DNA of 64,000 nt. Source: Henriciella mobilis. GTDB lineage: Bacteria; Pseudomonadota; Alphaproteobacteria; Caulobacterales; Hyphomonadaceae. Position numbers and translations under genes: made by a program. The notes beneath the pieces were generated by a model, which was not told the origin of the DNA, made no database searches, and saw only the letters and a list, made by a program, of their open reading frames with translations. The stretch covers positions 1 through 64,000 of the forward strand of contig NZ_QWFZ01000006.1 in NCBI RefSeq assembly GCF_003576315.1. Direction: 5' to 3'. The number at the start of each line of letters is the position of its first letter. The first letter of the stretch is position 1. Below are positions 17,331 to 26,272 of the stretch, piece by piece.

Positions 17331-18314
17331 TCAGACGCTTTCCCGGCTCCTGTAGCCCGCCATGCGGTTCATGGCGTCGTCTGCCTCGGCCATGATGCGC
17401 TCGACAATATCCTTTACCGGGAGCACATCCTTCACGCCACCGGCCGATTGGCCCATCGCGAAGCAGGAGCTGTCCGGGTCGAGCTTGGCTTCGTCCGTGA
17501 TCCCGCCAATGCCGCCAATGACGCCGGTCTGCGTGGAGTGGATCGCCTGCATCGGGAAAGGCTGGATGTCGTCCGGGCGGCTCTCCCAATCGAGAATGTA
17601 CTCATTGGACCGGCAACGCATCGGCTTGCCGGAATAGCAGCGCGTGCGGGTCGTGTCGGTATCGCCTGCCGAGACGATGGTCTGCTTGTATAGATTGGCG
17701 GCGTGTGCCTCTTCCGATGCGATGAAACGTGTGCCCATCCAGACGCCGACGGCGCCAAGCGCGAGTGAAGCCGCAAGCCCCCGGCCGTCATAAATGCCAC
17801 CTGCCGCAATCACAGGAATGTTCACCGCCTCGACGGCCTGTGCGACGAGCGGCATTGTGCCGACAAGGCCGGTATGCCCGCCGCCTTCGCCGCCCTGCAG
17901 GATGACCGCGTCACAGCCGGCCTGCTCTGCCTTGATGGCATGCTTCACAGCGCCGCCCACGACCATGACCTTCACGCCGGCCTTCTTGAGCTTTTCCATG
18001 ATCGGCATTGGCACGCCGAGGCCGGCAACAAAGCTGTCGGCGCCATTGTTGATGATCACGTCTACAGAGGCTTCCAGGCTTTCCGGCGAGGCGGCCAGAA
18101 GGTCCACGCCAAACGGTTTGTCGGTCAGTTCGCGCACGCGCTTCATCTGCCCTTCGATGAAGTCCGGCGTGGTGCCCGCCATGCCAAGTACGCCGTAGCC
18201 GCCCGCATTGGACATGGCGGCGGCAAGTTCGGCGTAGGATACCCCGCCCATGCCAGCGAGCATGATCGGGTATTTGACACCAAGAAAGTCACAGAGCGGT
18301 GTGCGGATGGTCAT
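17331..18314 (-). CDS. Nitronate monooxygenase (2-nitropropane dioxygenase family)
   Basis: This 327-residue FMN-dependent TIM-barrel enzyme oxidises alkyl nitronates. Family features include the N-terminal YPIMLAGMGGVSYAELAAAMSNAGG, the GGEGGGHTG loop holding the presumed catalytic His at about 144-152, and the phosphate-binding AAGGIYDGRGLAASLALGA. The C-terminal FAMGQSAGGVKDVLPVKDIV is also conserved in the group. It converges on the aldo/keto reductase gene with 3 bp between them. Many members have unknown true substrates. Confidence 0.92.
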   Translation of the reverse strand: MTIRTPLCDFLGVKYPIMLAGMGGVSYAELAAAMSNAGGYGVLGMAGTTPDFIEGQMKRVRELTDKPFGVDLLAASPESLEASVDVIINNGADSFVAGLGVPMPIMEKLKKAGVKVMVVGGAVKHAIKAEQAGCDAVILQGGEGGGHTGLVGTMPLVAQAVEAVNIPVIAAGGIYDGRGLAASLALGAVGVWMGTRFIASEEAHAANLYKQTIVSAGDTDTTRTRCYSGKPMRCRSNEYILDWESRPDDIQPFPMQAIHSTQTGVIGGIGGITDEAKLDPDSSCFAMGQSAGGVKDVLPVKDIVERIMAEADDAMNRMAGYRSRESV

Positions 18315-18484
18315 CAGGAATCCTCCAGGAGTTTTGATACCTGCATTGCCGCTGGATGCCCGTTTGCCAAGCCGTCCCGCAGCGGCAGGACACTGCAGGA
18401 GAGGAACATTTAGGCCTGTGCGACGCTATCCTGGCAGGAATTCACAACAGCGCAGTCGCGTTGCCAGAACAGGAGATCGCTATC

Positions 18485-18817
18485 ATGACCTCACTACGTT
18501 TCATTCTCGCCGGGGCTTCGCTCATCCTTGTCGGCGCATGTGGCGGCAATGATGAAGAAATCTCGCAAGAGGTGGGCGATACTCAGAACAACCCGCAATA
18601 CGTGATGCCCGGGGATGAGAGCGACACCGAACAAGTGCTGACACGGGAACCGGATCCGAGCCGTGACGCTGAGGAGGAACTCATCGCGAGCCCCGACACG
18701 CAGACGGACCTCGAACCTGAAATCGACGCACCGATCACGCCGGATACCGGTACCGAGCCCCAGTCAGTGCCGGAAGACGGCATGCCGGAGCCGGAAACCG
18801 AAACCCAGCCGCAATAA
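18485..18817 (+). CDS. Acidic small lipoprotein
   Basis: The 110-residue lipoprotein has a signal peptide ending in LVGAC. The mature part is low-complexity and very acidic, rich in Glu, Asp, Pro and Thr (PDTQTDLEPEIDAP, PETETQPQ). It has no Cys other than the lipidated one and no visible domain. The ATG at 18485 has CAGGAGA upstream. It may be a flexible envelope spacer or anchor; the function is unknown. Confidence 0.8.
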   Translation: MTSLRFILAGASLILVGACGGNDEEISQEVGDTQNNPQYVMPGDESDTEQVLTREPDPSRDAEEELIASPDTQTDLEPEIDAPITPDTGTEPQSVPEDGMPEPETETQPQ

Positions 18818-18829
18818 GGCGTCCCGGCT

Positions 18830-19615
18830 CTAGAAGAGCACGTATCCGCCATCGATCAGCAGCGTGTCGCCGGTGTGGAACCGTGACGCATCTGAAGCGA
18901 GGTAGACGGCTGCCCCGGCGAAATCTTCCGGTTCGCCCCAGCGTTTCATCGGTACACGGCTGATCACATGCGTCTCGAACTTGTCGTTCGACTGGGCACC
19001 GGCCGTCATGTCGGTCGCGATCCAGCCCGGCAGGATCGTATTGGCGCGGATGCCATAGCGCGCATATTCGACTGCAAGCCCCTTGATCAGAGTGATCAGC
19101 GCGCCCTTGGTGGCGGTGTAAGCTTCGTTCTTCGGGGCGCCCATGAGCGCGCCGAGCGAGGCCGTTCCCATCAGCGACCCGCCTGTATCGCCTTCTTTCG
19201 ACCGGGCGACCATGTGTTTCGCGCTCTCGCGAAGCGTCCAGAAGGCGCCGTCCAGATTGACGGACATGTTCTTGCGCCAGATCTCGGTGGTCATTTCATG
19301 GAAAGAGGGCGCCGAGAAACCGACGCCGGCATTGGCGATGCAGGTGTCGATGCGTCCAAAGGTTTTTACCACATCCTGCGTGGCTTCGATGACGGCCTGC
19401 TCGTCTGCGACGTCGACGGTCCAGGCCTTTGCTTCACCCGCACCAATGCCAGAGAGCTTTTCGGCCGCCGCCTTGTTGTCGGCCTCCTTGCGCCCCCAGA
19501 TGGCGAGGTTTGCGCCGGCCGCGGCCAGTCCTTCAGCCATGCCAAGGCCAATGCCCTTGTTGCCGCCGGTGACGAGTGCGGTTTTGCCCGTCAGATCGAA
19601 TGGTGCGAATGCCAT
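18830..19615 (-). CDS. SDR family oxidoreductase
   Basis: This 261-residue classical short-chain dehydrogenase has TGGNKGIGLGMA at about 16-27, NAGVGF at about 94, Ser in MGTASLGALMG, and YTATK as the Tyr-Lys pair. GWIATDMT and the C-terminal HTGDTLLIDGGYVLF complete the fold. Arg after the second strand (IWGRKEADNKA) suggests NADP+ preference. It converges on the acidic lipoprotein gene. Substrate unknown; it resembles glucose/gluconate-type dehydrogenases of this superfamily. Confidence 0.93.
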   Translation of the reverse strand: MAFAPFDLTGKTALVTGGNKGIGLGMAEGLAAAGANLAIWGRKEADNKAAAEKLSGIGAGEAKAWTVDVADEQAVIEATQDVVKTFGRIDTCIANAGVGFSAPSFHEMTTEIWRKNMSVNLDGAFWTLRESAKHMVARSKEGDTGGSLMGTASLGALMGAPKNEAYTATKGALITLIKGLAVEYARYGIRANTILPGWIATDMTAGAQSNDKFETHVISRVPMKRWGEPEDFAGAAVYLASDASRFHTGDTLLIDGGYVLF

Positions 19616-19729
19616 CTGGAAACTCCCTGTCTTTCGGACGGCATAAAGGAAGAAGCGCCTCGTCTTTACAATATTGACGGAACGGAAAGCGCCGATCCGC
19701 GGAAGACGGTCCCGGGCAGTCCTCAGGGT

Positions 19730-20659
19730 TCAGTTGTAGTCGAAGAACAGGCTCGGCATCTTGGCGACGCGGCGGTCGCGCTTGCTGAGGTGGAGACGAT
19801 TACCGTCCCTGTCGAGCTGCAGGCGGAAATGTTGCAGGATGTCGAGCCCCATGACCATGATCGGCTGGTCCTGAAGACCGACAGTCTCGAGAAAGGCGGG
19901 ATCGATCACGATCACCTCGAAGTGGCGCATCTTGAAATCACCGAATGTGAACCTGCGGCTCGACAGGATGCGAAGGGGCTTCACCACGCCTGTGGAACTG
20001 GTCACTTCGATCAGCCCGAAATCCTTGTCGGCCCGCGCGGCCTTGTCGGCAAATGCGCTGTTGATGAAGGTATTGCTGGCGCCGGTGTCGACCAGGGCAA
20101 GGCCAGACTTCCCGTTCACTTCGACCTTGATGAAGGGCAGGCCGTGAATCCACGTCACGGGCAATCGGCTGGTGGTGGAATGGTAGACGCGCCTTGGCCG
20201 GGAATCGTAGGCCGACAGGCTTTCCTTCTCGAAGTCGAAATCCAGGGTCCGGTGCGGCAGGAACCTGGCAGGCAACACGGTATCGGTCGGCTTCAGGCTG
20301 AAGTCCCTGTTGAGCGCTGCCTTCAAGGGACCGCTGTCGGCACCGCCGAAACGGACGGGGCCGAGATCAACCACCGGATAGGTGCCCTTGACGCCGAGGC
20401 CGACAATATCGATCAGCCGGCCATTCTCGTCTTCGATCAGACCGATCCGCGCAGCCGTCCGGCCACCCACCATGGCGAAGGTCGCCCCCGTATCGAAAAT
20501 GGCCGATACGGGCTCTCCATCATGCAGTGTCAGGTCGACGACGAGATGACCGGTGGAGGTAACCTCGATGGGGATGTTCATTTCCTCGTTCGTGTTCGCC
20601 TGTGCAGTGGCGCATAGCGTCACGGCCAATATGGCGAGACTGAACAGGATACGTGTCAC
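19730..20659 (-). CDS. Secreted double retropepsin-like aspartic protease
   Basis: The 309-residue protein has a Sec signal peptide (ILFSLAILAVTLCATAQA). It has two aspartic-protease active-site loops: FDTGATFAMVGG at about 56-67 and LVDTGASNTFIN at about 192-203. Each is followed by a hydrophobic Gly segment. Having both lobes in one chain means it could work as a monomer, unlike viral retropepsins. It lies alone between an SDR and a Nudix gene. The periplasmic substrate is unknown. Confidence 0.88.
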   Translation of the reverse strand: MTRILFSLAILAVTLCATAQANTNEEMNIPIEVTSTGHLVVDLTLHDGEPVSAIFDTGATFAMVGGRTAARIGLIEDENGRLIDIVGLGVKGTYPVVDLGPVRFGGADSGPLKAALNRDFSLKPTDTVLPARFLPHRTLDFDFEKESLSAYDSRPRRVYHSTTSRLPVTWIHGLPFIKVEVNGKSGLALVDTGASNTFINSAFADKAARADKDFGLIEVTSSTGVVKPLRILSSRRFTFGDFKMRHFEVIVIDPAFLETVGLQDQPIMVMGLDILQHFRLQLDRDGNRLHLSKRDRRVAKMPSLFFDYN

Positions 20660-20728
20660 GGCACGCCGATCCTCCCTTGTGCGCTTGTTTTGTTATGTTT
20701 GCGCTACATCCGTAGACTAGCACGTTTT

Positions 20729-21196
20729 TCAGTCATGCGGAAGCTGGGCGACCAGGCGCGCGCCTGCCCGGATAACCCGTTCGGTCTCATCCCAGAGGCC
20801 GAGCGAGCCGAGTTCAGCTAGCGGGAAAAAGCGCGCATCTGCTGCATCGTCACCAGCGACAGGCTCCCCTTCGAGCCAGCGCGCGGCAAAGTCGGTCAGC
20901 ACATAGTGACGGGTAACCAGCGTCCTTTCCCGGTTCTCGACGATCGCATCGACGACATCGATGAGCCCGGCAATCTCCGCCTTTATGCCAGTCTCTTCCA
21001 TCAGCTCGCGCAGGGCAGCGTTGCGAACCGGCTCGCCCGGCTCGATCCGTCCGCCGGGCAGTGACCATTCGCCTGTCAGCGGCGGGGTTCCGCGCCGGAT
21101 GAGGAGGACCTGCCCGTCCCTTATGCATACAACCCCCACGGCCGCTTGCGGACGTAGGCCGTCGACAGGTTGCGGCCGGTTTCGGGCATTTGTCAT
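20729..21196 (-). CDS. Nudix hydrolase
   Basis: The 155-residue hydrolase has the complete Nudix box (GGRIEPGEPVRNAALRELMEETGI, about 46-69, with the REXXEE core). It cleaves a nucleoside diphosphate linked to another group; ADP-ribose-type substrates are common in this subgroup (PPLTGEWSLPGG). The ATG at 21196 follows GAGGACACTCA; a GTG six codons earlier is also possible. It is divergent from the patatin gene, with start codons 48 bp apart, so the promoters overlap. Confidence 0.92.
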   Translation of the reverse strand: MTNARNRPQPVDGLRPQAAVGVVCIRDGQVLLIRRGTPPLTGEWSLPGGRIEPGEPVRNAALRELMEETGIKAEIAGLIDVVDAIVENRERTLVTRHYVLTDFAARWLEGEPVAGDDAADARFFPLAELGSLGLWDETERVIRAGARLVAQLPHD

Positions 21197-21243
21197 TGAG
21201 TGTCCTCGCAGCACTTCCTATGGGCAATCTGGAAGGAGGCCTT

Positions 21244-22290
21244 ATGGCGCGGTCTGTCCCCAAACCCAAGCCTGTCAGTCTCGCCCTGCAGGGTGGTGGG
21301 GCCCATGGCGCCTTCACCTGGGGCGTTCTGGACCGGCTCAGCGAATGCGAGACCCTGGACATAAGGGCCATGACGGCAACCTCGGCGGGCGCCATGAACG
21401 CAGTGGCCTACATCACGGGGCTTGAGCGCGGCGGACCTGCCGGGGCGCGTGAGGCGCTGGAATCCTTCTGGCGCGAGATTTCCCGCCGGGGGGCGCCTCT
21501 GGATGCCCTGATGCCGACGAGCGCGGCGTCCAGCATGTTCCAGAACCACCCGTTCAAGGCCTGGACGCCGCACAATTTCGCGGCGGCGATGACCTCCTTC
21601 CTCAGCCCTTACGATCTCAATCCATTCGACATCAATCCGCTTCGCGAAACGGTCGAGTCGCAGATCGATTTCGACGCTGTCCATGCATCAAGCCTCCGCC
21701 TGTTCGTCGCCGCGACAAATGTTGAAACCGGCAAGGTCCGGATTTTCGAGGATGGTGAGGTGTCGCTTGACGCTGTGCTGGCCTCAGCCTGCCTGCCGCA
21801 CACCTTCAAGGCAGTTGAGATCGACGGCGTGCCCTATTGGGATGGCGGGTATCTCGGCAACCCTTCTCTGTTCCCGCTCTTCTATTCGGATGCACCGCGC
21901 GATGTCGTGCTGATCACGCTGAACCCGATCGAGCGGCCGGGTACACCGCGAACGGCCGGTGAGATCCAGGACAGGCTGAATGAGATCACCTTCAACGCGT
22001 CCCTGCTGGGAGAATTGCGAGCGATTGCCTTCGTCCAGAAGCTGCTGAACCAGAACCTCCTCGCGAAGACGGTTCGTAGCCATTATCGCAAGGTGAACAT
22101 CCATGCGATCCGGGGCGGTGAGAGCCTGCGCACCCTGCGCCTTGAGTCCAAGTACGATACGAGCTGGTCTTTCCTGACCGGTCTTCGCGACAAGGGCCGC
22201 GCCTATGCCGAGGAATGGCTGGAAACCTGCGAACCGAAGGTCGGCAAGCAGTCGAGCCTGGATATCCATCAGGACTTTCTGGACGACTGA
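21244..22290 (+). CDS. Patatin-like phospholipase, DUF3734 type
   Basis: This 348-residue lipid hydrolase has a Ser-Asp dyad. The oxyanion loop is GGGAHGAFTWGVLD at about 15-28, the nucleophile elbow is ATSAGAMN (TSAG in place of GxSxG) and the Asp is in YWDGGYLGNPS. The 130-residue C-terminal segment matches the DUF3734 extension of bacterial patatins. The start at 21244 has GGAAGGAGG upstream. It converges on rsmD. The likely role is phospholipid or storage-lipid turnover. Confidence 0.92.
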   Translation: MARSVPKPKPVSLALQGGGAHGAFTWGVLDRLSECETLDIRAMTATSAGAMNAVAYITGLERGGPAGAREALESFWREISRRGAPLDALMPTSAASSMFQNHPFKAWTPHNFAAAMTSFLSPYDLNPFDINPLRETVESQIDFDAVHASSLRLFVAATNVETGKVRIFEDGEVSLDAVLASACLPHTFKAVEIDGVPYWDGGYLGNPSLFPLFYSDAPRDVVLITLNPIERPGTPRTAGEIQDRLNEITFNASLLGELRAIAFVQKLLNQNLLAKTVRSHYRKVNIHAIRGGESLRTLRLESKYDTSWSFLTGLRDKGRAYAEEWLETCEPKVGKQSSLDIHQDFLDD

Positions 22291-22297
22291 ACCGGGC

Positions 22298-22858
22298 TCA
22301 GGCCGGTTTCAGGATGGTCAGTTTTGCTTTGCCAGCTTCGCGCTCGTCGAGGACCTCCCAGCCGTCGTGGTCGAAGGTTTCCTTCGCATCGGTCTCCACG
22401 ACGGCGATGGCGTCAGCGGCCAGCCACTGGCCCGCAAGCAGGTTATCCAGGCATGGCGTCACCAGGCCCTGGTGGTAGGGCGGGTCGAGGAAGGCAATGG
22501 TGAAGGGCGAACCGACGCCGGCTGGCTTCGGCCCCAGGTCCGTCGCGCTACGCCGGTGGATGCGGGTGTTTCCGAACAGCTGGAAGGCTTCGACATTGTC
22601 ACGGATCGTTCCGCGCGCCGCGCTATCTGTTTCCACAAAGAGACAGAAGGCCGCCCCGCGCGACATCGCTTCGAAGCCAAGCGCGCCGGACCCGGCAAAC
22701 AGGTCAATCACGCGCGCGCCTTCCAGCGGCGGTGCCCAGCTCGCATGGGTGAGCACGTTGAACAGGCTTTCGCGTGCCCGATCGGATGTCGGGCGCGTGT
22801 TTCGGCCTTTCGGGGCTGCCAGCGGCTGGCCTTTGAAGCGTCCGGATATGATGCGCAT
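22298..22858 (-). CDS. rsmD: 16S rRNA (guanine966-N2)-methyltransferase RsmD
   Basis: This 186-residue SAM enzyme methylates G966 of 16S rRNA. It begins with the typical MRIISGRFKG and has RPTSDRARESLFN, the SAM-binding VIDLFAGSGALGFEA at about 52-66, and the catalytic DPPYHQG motif. A much longer open frame runs upstream, but the ATG at 22858 fits the family start exactly. It is divergent from tadA with about 60 bp between start codons. Confidence 0.95.
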   Translation of the reverse strand: MRIISGRFKGQPLAAPKGRNTRPTSDRARESLFNVLTHASWAPPLEGARVIDLFAGSGALGFEAMSRGAAFCLFVETDSAARGTIRDNVEAFQLFGNTRIHRRSATDLGPKPAGVGSPFTIAFLDPPYHQGLVTPCLDNLLAGQWLAADAIAVVETDAKETFDHDGWEVLDEREAGKAKLTILKPA

Positions 22859-22921
22859 GGGAAGCGGCCATAGCACCGGGCCCCTGTGCAGGAAAGCACG
22901 CTTCGGTGTATGGCGATGCTG

Positions 22922-23386
22922 ATGAGCAGGGATCATGACATGATGCAACGCGCGCTGGACCTGGCGCGCCTCGCTGCTGAGGCAGGAGAAGTCCCGGTCG
23001 GGGCGGTTGTCTGCGATTCCGAAACCGGCACTGTGCTGGGTGAGGGACGTAACCAACCCATCGCGACGCATGACCCGACCGCTCATGCAGAGATCGCCGC
23101 CATTCGTGCGGCATGTGAGGCCGCGGGGAATTACCGACTGACTGGCGCGACCCTCTACGTCACGCTGGAGCCGTGTGCGATGTGCGCCGGCGCGATCAGC
23201 TTCGCGCGGATCGGGAGGCTGGTCTTTGCTGCGGCTGACGAAAAGGGCGGGGCAGTGCTGAACGGGCCACGATTTTTCGAACAGCCGACCTGTCACTGGC
23301 GCCCCGAAATCGTTCAGGACGAAACAAGTGCCCCGGAGGCGGCCACTCTGCTTCGCGAATTCTTCCGCGCCCGTCGTTTGACTTGA
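22922..23386 (+). CDS. tadA: tRNA-specific adenosine deaminase
   Basis: The 154-residue zinc deaminase converts A34 to inosine in the anticodon of tRNA-Arg(ACG) and is usually essential. The zinc/catalytic motifs are HAEIAAI at about 60 and PCAMCAGA at about 90. GEVPVGAVV near the N-terminus is typical. Several in-frame ATGs (22910, 22916, 22922, 22940) make the start uncertain; the one at 22940 has the best spaced ribosome site (CAGGGA). Confidence 0.93.
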   Translation: MSRDHDMMQRALDLARLAAEAGEVPVGAVVCDSETGTVLGEGRNQPIATHDPTAHAEIAAIRAACEAAGNYRLTGATLYVTLEPCAMCAGAISFARIGRLVFAAADEKGGAVLNGPRFFEQPTCHWRPEIVQDETSAPEAATLLREFFRARRLT

Positions 23387-23444
23387 TAAAAGTGCGTTTC
23401 TCGAACACCCTCCACGTCTGGCTGAACGATGTGGGGGTGAAATC

Positions 23445-23777
23445 ATGAGAATGAGCCTTGTTGTTGCCGGCTTCCTGGCTGTGCCACTCGCCGCCCAGGC
23501 CGCCTTGCCGCCGCAGTCCGAAAGGCAGCGAGAGCTTCAGCTGATCATTTCGAGCGCAGAAGTCGAGGCGGCGCTTGGCAGCCGCCCGATCGACAGCATC
23601 AGCACGATCGGGGACGATACCTATACGATTACGGCGGGCGGCTGCTCCTTGGTTGTCGCCGTCGTCGATGCGCCTGAGCCGGCCATGCTCAGCTGGGTTT
23701 CTCCCGGGCCGTTGCGTCTCGAAATCGGCAAGCTGTCCTGCGTGGAATGCAGGAAGGCACAGCCGGGCGGTCTCTGA
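23445..23777 (+). CDS. Small secreted protein, function unknown
   Basis: The 110-residue product has a Sec signal peptide (MRMSLVVAGFLAVPLAAQA). The mature ~90-residue domain is probably a small beta-rich fold (SISTIGDDTYTITAGGCSLVVAVVD). Three Cys are present: GGCS and the pair SCVEC near the C-terminus, which could form a disulfide. I do not recognise a family. It follows tadA on the same strand by 58 bp with GGGGGTG before the start. Confidence 0.72.
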   Translation: MRMSLVVAGFLAVPLAAQAALPPQSERQRELQLIISSAEVEAALGSRPIDSISTIGDDTYTITAGGCSLVVAVVDAPEPAMLSWVSPGPLRLEIGKLSCVECRKAQPGGL

Positions 23778-23886
23778 GAGTCTTTCCGGCACGGAGGCAT
23801 GGATGACTTGCGCCCACTGCCTGTGACAGCAGTATGCGGCCCTGAATCGATCGTCATTCCTGAGCCTCGCAAGGTGTATTAAGGCT

Positions 23887-23909
23887 TTGTATTTTTTAAA
23901 TTAAAATAC
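23887..23909. promoter_or_regulatory. AT-rich inverted repeat upstream of the outer-membrane barrel gene
   Basis: An 8-bp perfect inverted repeat, TGTATTTT (23887-23894) and AAAATACA (23902-23909), encloses TTAAATT. This is a very AT-rich island in GC-rich DNA. It lies 139 bp before the barrel protein start and may be an operator or a curved promoter element. The rest of the 23778-24047 gap holds no gene that I can support. Confidence 0.4.
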
Positions 23910-24047
23910 AGAAAGTGATGCTCAACTGCCACATGTGCAGCTGCGTGTTCGTACACGTGGGAACGTGCCTTGTTTCAGCCTCGTTTGGGTTCCAGTTCCG
24001 GTCTCCGGGCCGGGGCAAATAAGCAACTCAGAATGAGGAAACCTCCC

Positions 24048-24689
24048 ATGCTTAAACATCTTCTCATCGGAGCCAGCGCAGCAGGCGCGATGACGATTGC
24101 TGCTGGTGCCGCACAGGCGCAGGGATATGCAGCCGGGTCAGAAGACACCGGCTTCTATCTGCAAGGCGGCTACAGCTATCTCGACATCCAGCCGGACGGC
24201 GCCGAATCCGGCGTCGATACGAATGCCATCACGGCGCGTGCCGGCTATCAGTTCAGCCCGTATTTCAGCCTTGAAGGCGACATCACGACGGGCTTCGACG
24301 ATGGCGAGTTCGACTACAATGTCGATGAAGATGACTTCAATCTCGACGACAACAATGATGGTGACTTCAACGACCTGATCAACGCATCCGGCGACATCGG
24401 CCTGAACTATCTGGTCGGCGTCTACGGCAAGGCATCCATGCCGGTCAGCGACAAGCTCGATGTGTTTGCGCGCGCCGGTTATGCCTTTGTCGATCTCGAC
24501 GCGACAGTCACCACACCCGGTGGGACGGATCTCACCACCGTTGAGGATTCAGAAGACGGCGCCGCGCTTGGTGCCGGTGCCGAGTTCGACCTGACAGAAA
24601 GCTGGGTCCTGCGTGGCGACTACACATGGTATGGCTTCGGCGACACCGATACCCATGCCGCCATGATCAGTGCTGGCTACAAGTTCTAG
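24048..24689 (+). CDS. Outer-membrane beta-barrel protein (opacity/Omp25-like)
   Basis: This 213-residue barrel has a signal peptide (MLKHLLIGASAAGAMTIAAGAAQAQ). Alternating strands begin with GFYLQGGYSYLDIQ and end with TDTHAAMISAGYKF, the aromatic C-terminal residue used by the BAM machinery. One long loop is strikingly Asp/Asn-rich (about 95-125, DEDDFNLDDNNDGDFND), which could bind Ca2+ at the cell surface. It looks like an eight-stranded Omp_b-brl porin-like protein. The start has GAGGAAA upstream and the gene has its own terminator. Confidence 0.9.
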   Translation: MLKHLLIGASAAGAMTIAAGAAQAQGYAAGSEDTGFYLQGGYSYLDIQPDGAESGVDTNAITARAGYQFSPYFSLEGDITTGFDDGEFDYNVDEDDFNLDDNNDGDFNDLINASGDIGLNYLVGVYGKASMPVSDKLDVFARAGYAFVDLDATVTTPGGTDLTTVEDSEDGAALGAGAEFDLTESWVLRGDYTWYGFGDTDTHAAMISAGYKF

Positions 24690-24716
24690 CACTCGACCAC
24701 CTTGCGATATCGCACG

Positions 24717-24753
24717 GCGCCGGTCTCTCAGAATGAGAGGCCGGCGTTTTTTT
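24717..24753 (+). terminator. Rho-independent terminator after the barrel gene
   Basis: A GC-rich stem (about 24719-24730 with 24734-24746, GCCGG-TCTCTCA against TGAGAG-GCCGGC) is followed by seven T residues. It begins about 28 bp after the stop codon. Confidence 0.9.
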
Positions 24754-24756
24754 GCT

Positions 24757-25503
24757 CTATAACCAACCGGCGGCCCGCGCGAGATAGACGACGCCAATTG
24801 CCGTCACCAGCCAGCGCATCCAGCGCTTGAAGTTCACGTCGTTCATCCGCTCCAGCACCAGCCCGCCCAGCCACGTGCCGGTCATCGAGAGAGGGATGGC
24901 AAGCGCAAACAGCCACAGCGGCGGCATGGCGGCAAGGCCTGCCGAGGCCACGACAGGCGCGCTCCAGAAGGCGATCTTGACGAGATGCGCGAGGACCTGC
25001 GTGGCCGATTTGGTGGCCACGATGGCCTGTCGGGTCATGTCCGTGCGCACGAAGAAAAGGTCGAGCAGCGGGCCAGCGACGCCGGCCAGCGTATTCAGCG
25101 CCTGCACGACAAAACCGGCCGCCTCGGCCTGACCGCGCTTCTGGATATCAAGATCGATGATGGCCTTCGGCACCCACACCATCAGCGGTGTCAGGCCGAG
25201 CAGGAGATAGACAATGGTCTTGTCGGGGCGCCAGGCGAGCACGATCAGAAGCAGGACGGCCGCCAGCGAACCGACCGTGTAACGCGCGAAAATCCGCCAG
25301 TTGATATGCTTGCGCAGCAGGAAAGCGCGCCAGCCATTCGACACCATCTGGATCGCGCCATGCACGATCATGGCTGTCGCGACGGGCAGGATCGCCGTCA
25401 GCACGCCCATCAGGATGAGCCCGCCTGCCATGCCGAAGATGCCCGAAACAAACGCTGTGATCAGTGTCGCAATGAGAATGATAAGGGCACTGATCCATGT
25501 CAT
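24757..25503 (-). CDS. TSUP family transporter (TauE/SafE)
   Basis: The 248-residue inner-membrane protein has about seven to eight hydrophobic helices. The N-terminal repeat has LITAFVSGIFGMAGGLILMGVLTAI, and the second half has the matching QALNTLAGVAGPLLDLFFVR. The family exports or imports sulfite, sulfoacetate or other organosulfur anions; which one is not clear here. It lies against the barrel gene's terminator and is divergent from the Nudix gene at 25595. Confidence 0.9.
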   Translation of the reverse strand: MTWISALIILIATLITAFVSGIFGMAGGLILMGVLTAILPVATAMIVHGAIQMVSNGWRAFLLRKHINWRIFARYTVGSLAAVLLLIVLAWRPDKTIVYLLLGLTPLMVWVPKAIIDLDIQKRGQAEAAGFVVQALNTLAGVAGPLLDLFFVRTDMTRQAIVATKSATQVLAHLVKIAFWSAPVVASAGLAAMPPLWLFALAIPLSMTGTWLGGLVLERMNDVNFKRWMRWLVTAIGVVYLARAAGWL

Positions 25504-25594
25504 GGCTCAGGCGATAGGCCATCGCCGCGCGATTCGCCAGCATCGCTCAGCTCCGGGCTTTTCGGATCCGAATTCCGGTCATAGGCTCGCTCGC

Positions 25595-26188
25595 ATGTCG
25601 GATGATGTACGAAGAGTTGGCCCGTGGAAGGTCCATCGCACGGAAGTGTCGTTCGAAAACCCCTGGGTCCGGGTGGAGTCCAGCCATGTCACCCATCCGA
25701 ACGGGGACCCCGGAACCTATGGCGTCGTCCGGTATGCCAATCTCGCGATTGGCGTCCTGCCGGTCGACGAGCACGGCCATACCTGGCTTGTCGGCCAGCA
25801 TCGGTTTCCCTTCGATGAGTATAGCTGGGAGCTGCCTGAGGGCGGCGGCGGCAAATCCGAGCCGCCGCTTGGAACAGCCCGGCGTGAGTTGCGTGAGGAG
25901 ACCGGCCTGTCGGCGGCGCACTGGCATGAGATCGGGCGCTGGCACTTGTCGAATTCGGTCAGTGATGAGCGGGCGATCGGTTACCTTGCCTGGGGACTGT
26001 CTGAGGGCGATGCGCAACCCGAAGCGAGCGAGGAACTTGCCCTGCGCCGGGTCTCGATCAAGACGCTCGTTGCCATGTGCCTGGCAGGCGAGGTGACGGA
26101 TGCGTTCACCCATCTCATGGTGCTGACAGCGCTTGCGCAGGCCCGCGAAGGCCGATTGCCTGCCGATGTGTCGCGATTGCTGGTCTGA
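25595..26188 (+). CDS. Nudix hydrolase, ADP-ribose pyrophosphatase-like
   Basis: The 197-residue enzyme has an N-terminal beta-sheet (KVHRTEVSFENPWVRVESSHV) and a Nudix box: ELPEGGGGKSEPPLGTARRELREETGL (about 80-105). It has the REXXEE core, with an EGGG opening typical of the ADP-ribose pyrophosphatase/UGPPase group. The ATG at 25595 is chosen because the upstream open frame overlaps the divergent TSUP gene. The likely substrate is a nucleoside diphosphate sugar such as ADP-ribose. Confidence 0.9.
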   Translation: MSDDVRRVGPWKVHRTEVSFENPWVRVESSHVTHPNGDPGTYGVVRYANLAIGVLPVDEHGHTWLVGQHRFPFDEYSWELPEGGGGKSEPPLGTARRELREETGLSAAHWHEIGRWHLSNSVSDERAIGYLAWGLSEGDAQPEASEELALRRVSIKTLVAMCLAGEVTDAFTHLMVLTALAQAREGRLPADVSRLLV

Positions 26189-26272
26189 CCCGGTGCATGC
26201 TTGCTTCACCTCGACGGGGCCGGCGTGTCTCCGGCAGAAGCCCTTCATTGTAATCCAGCCGGGAGTGTTGTG

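Noticed and set aside
18968-20617. Frame of 549 codons opposite the SDR and aspartic protease genes
   Set aside because: It crosses two well-supported genes and has no ribosome site.
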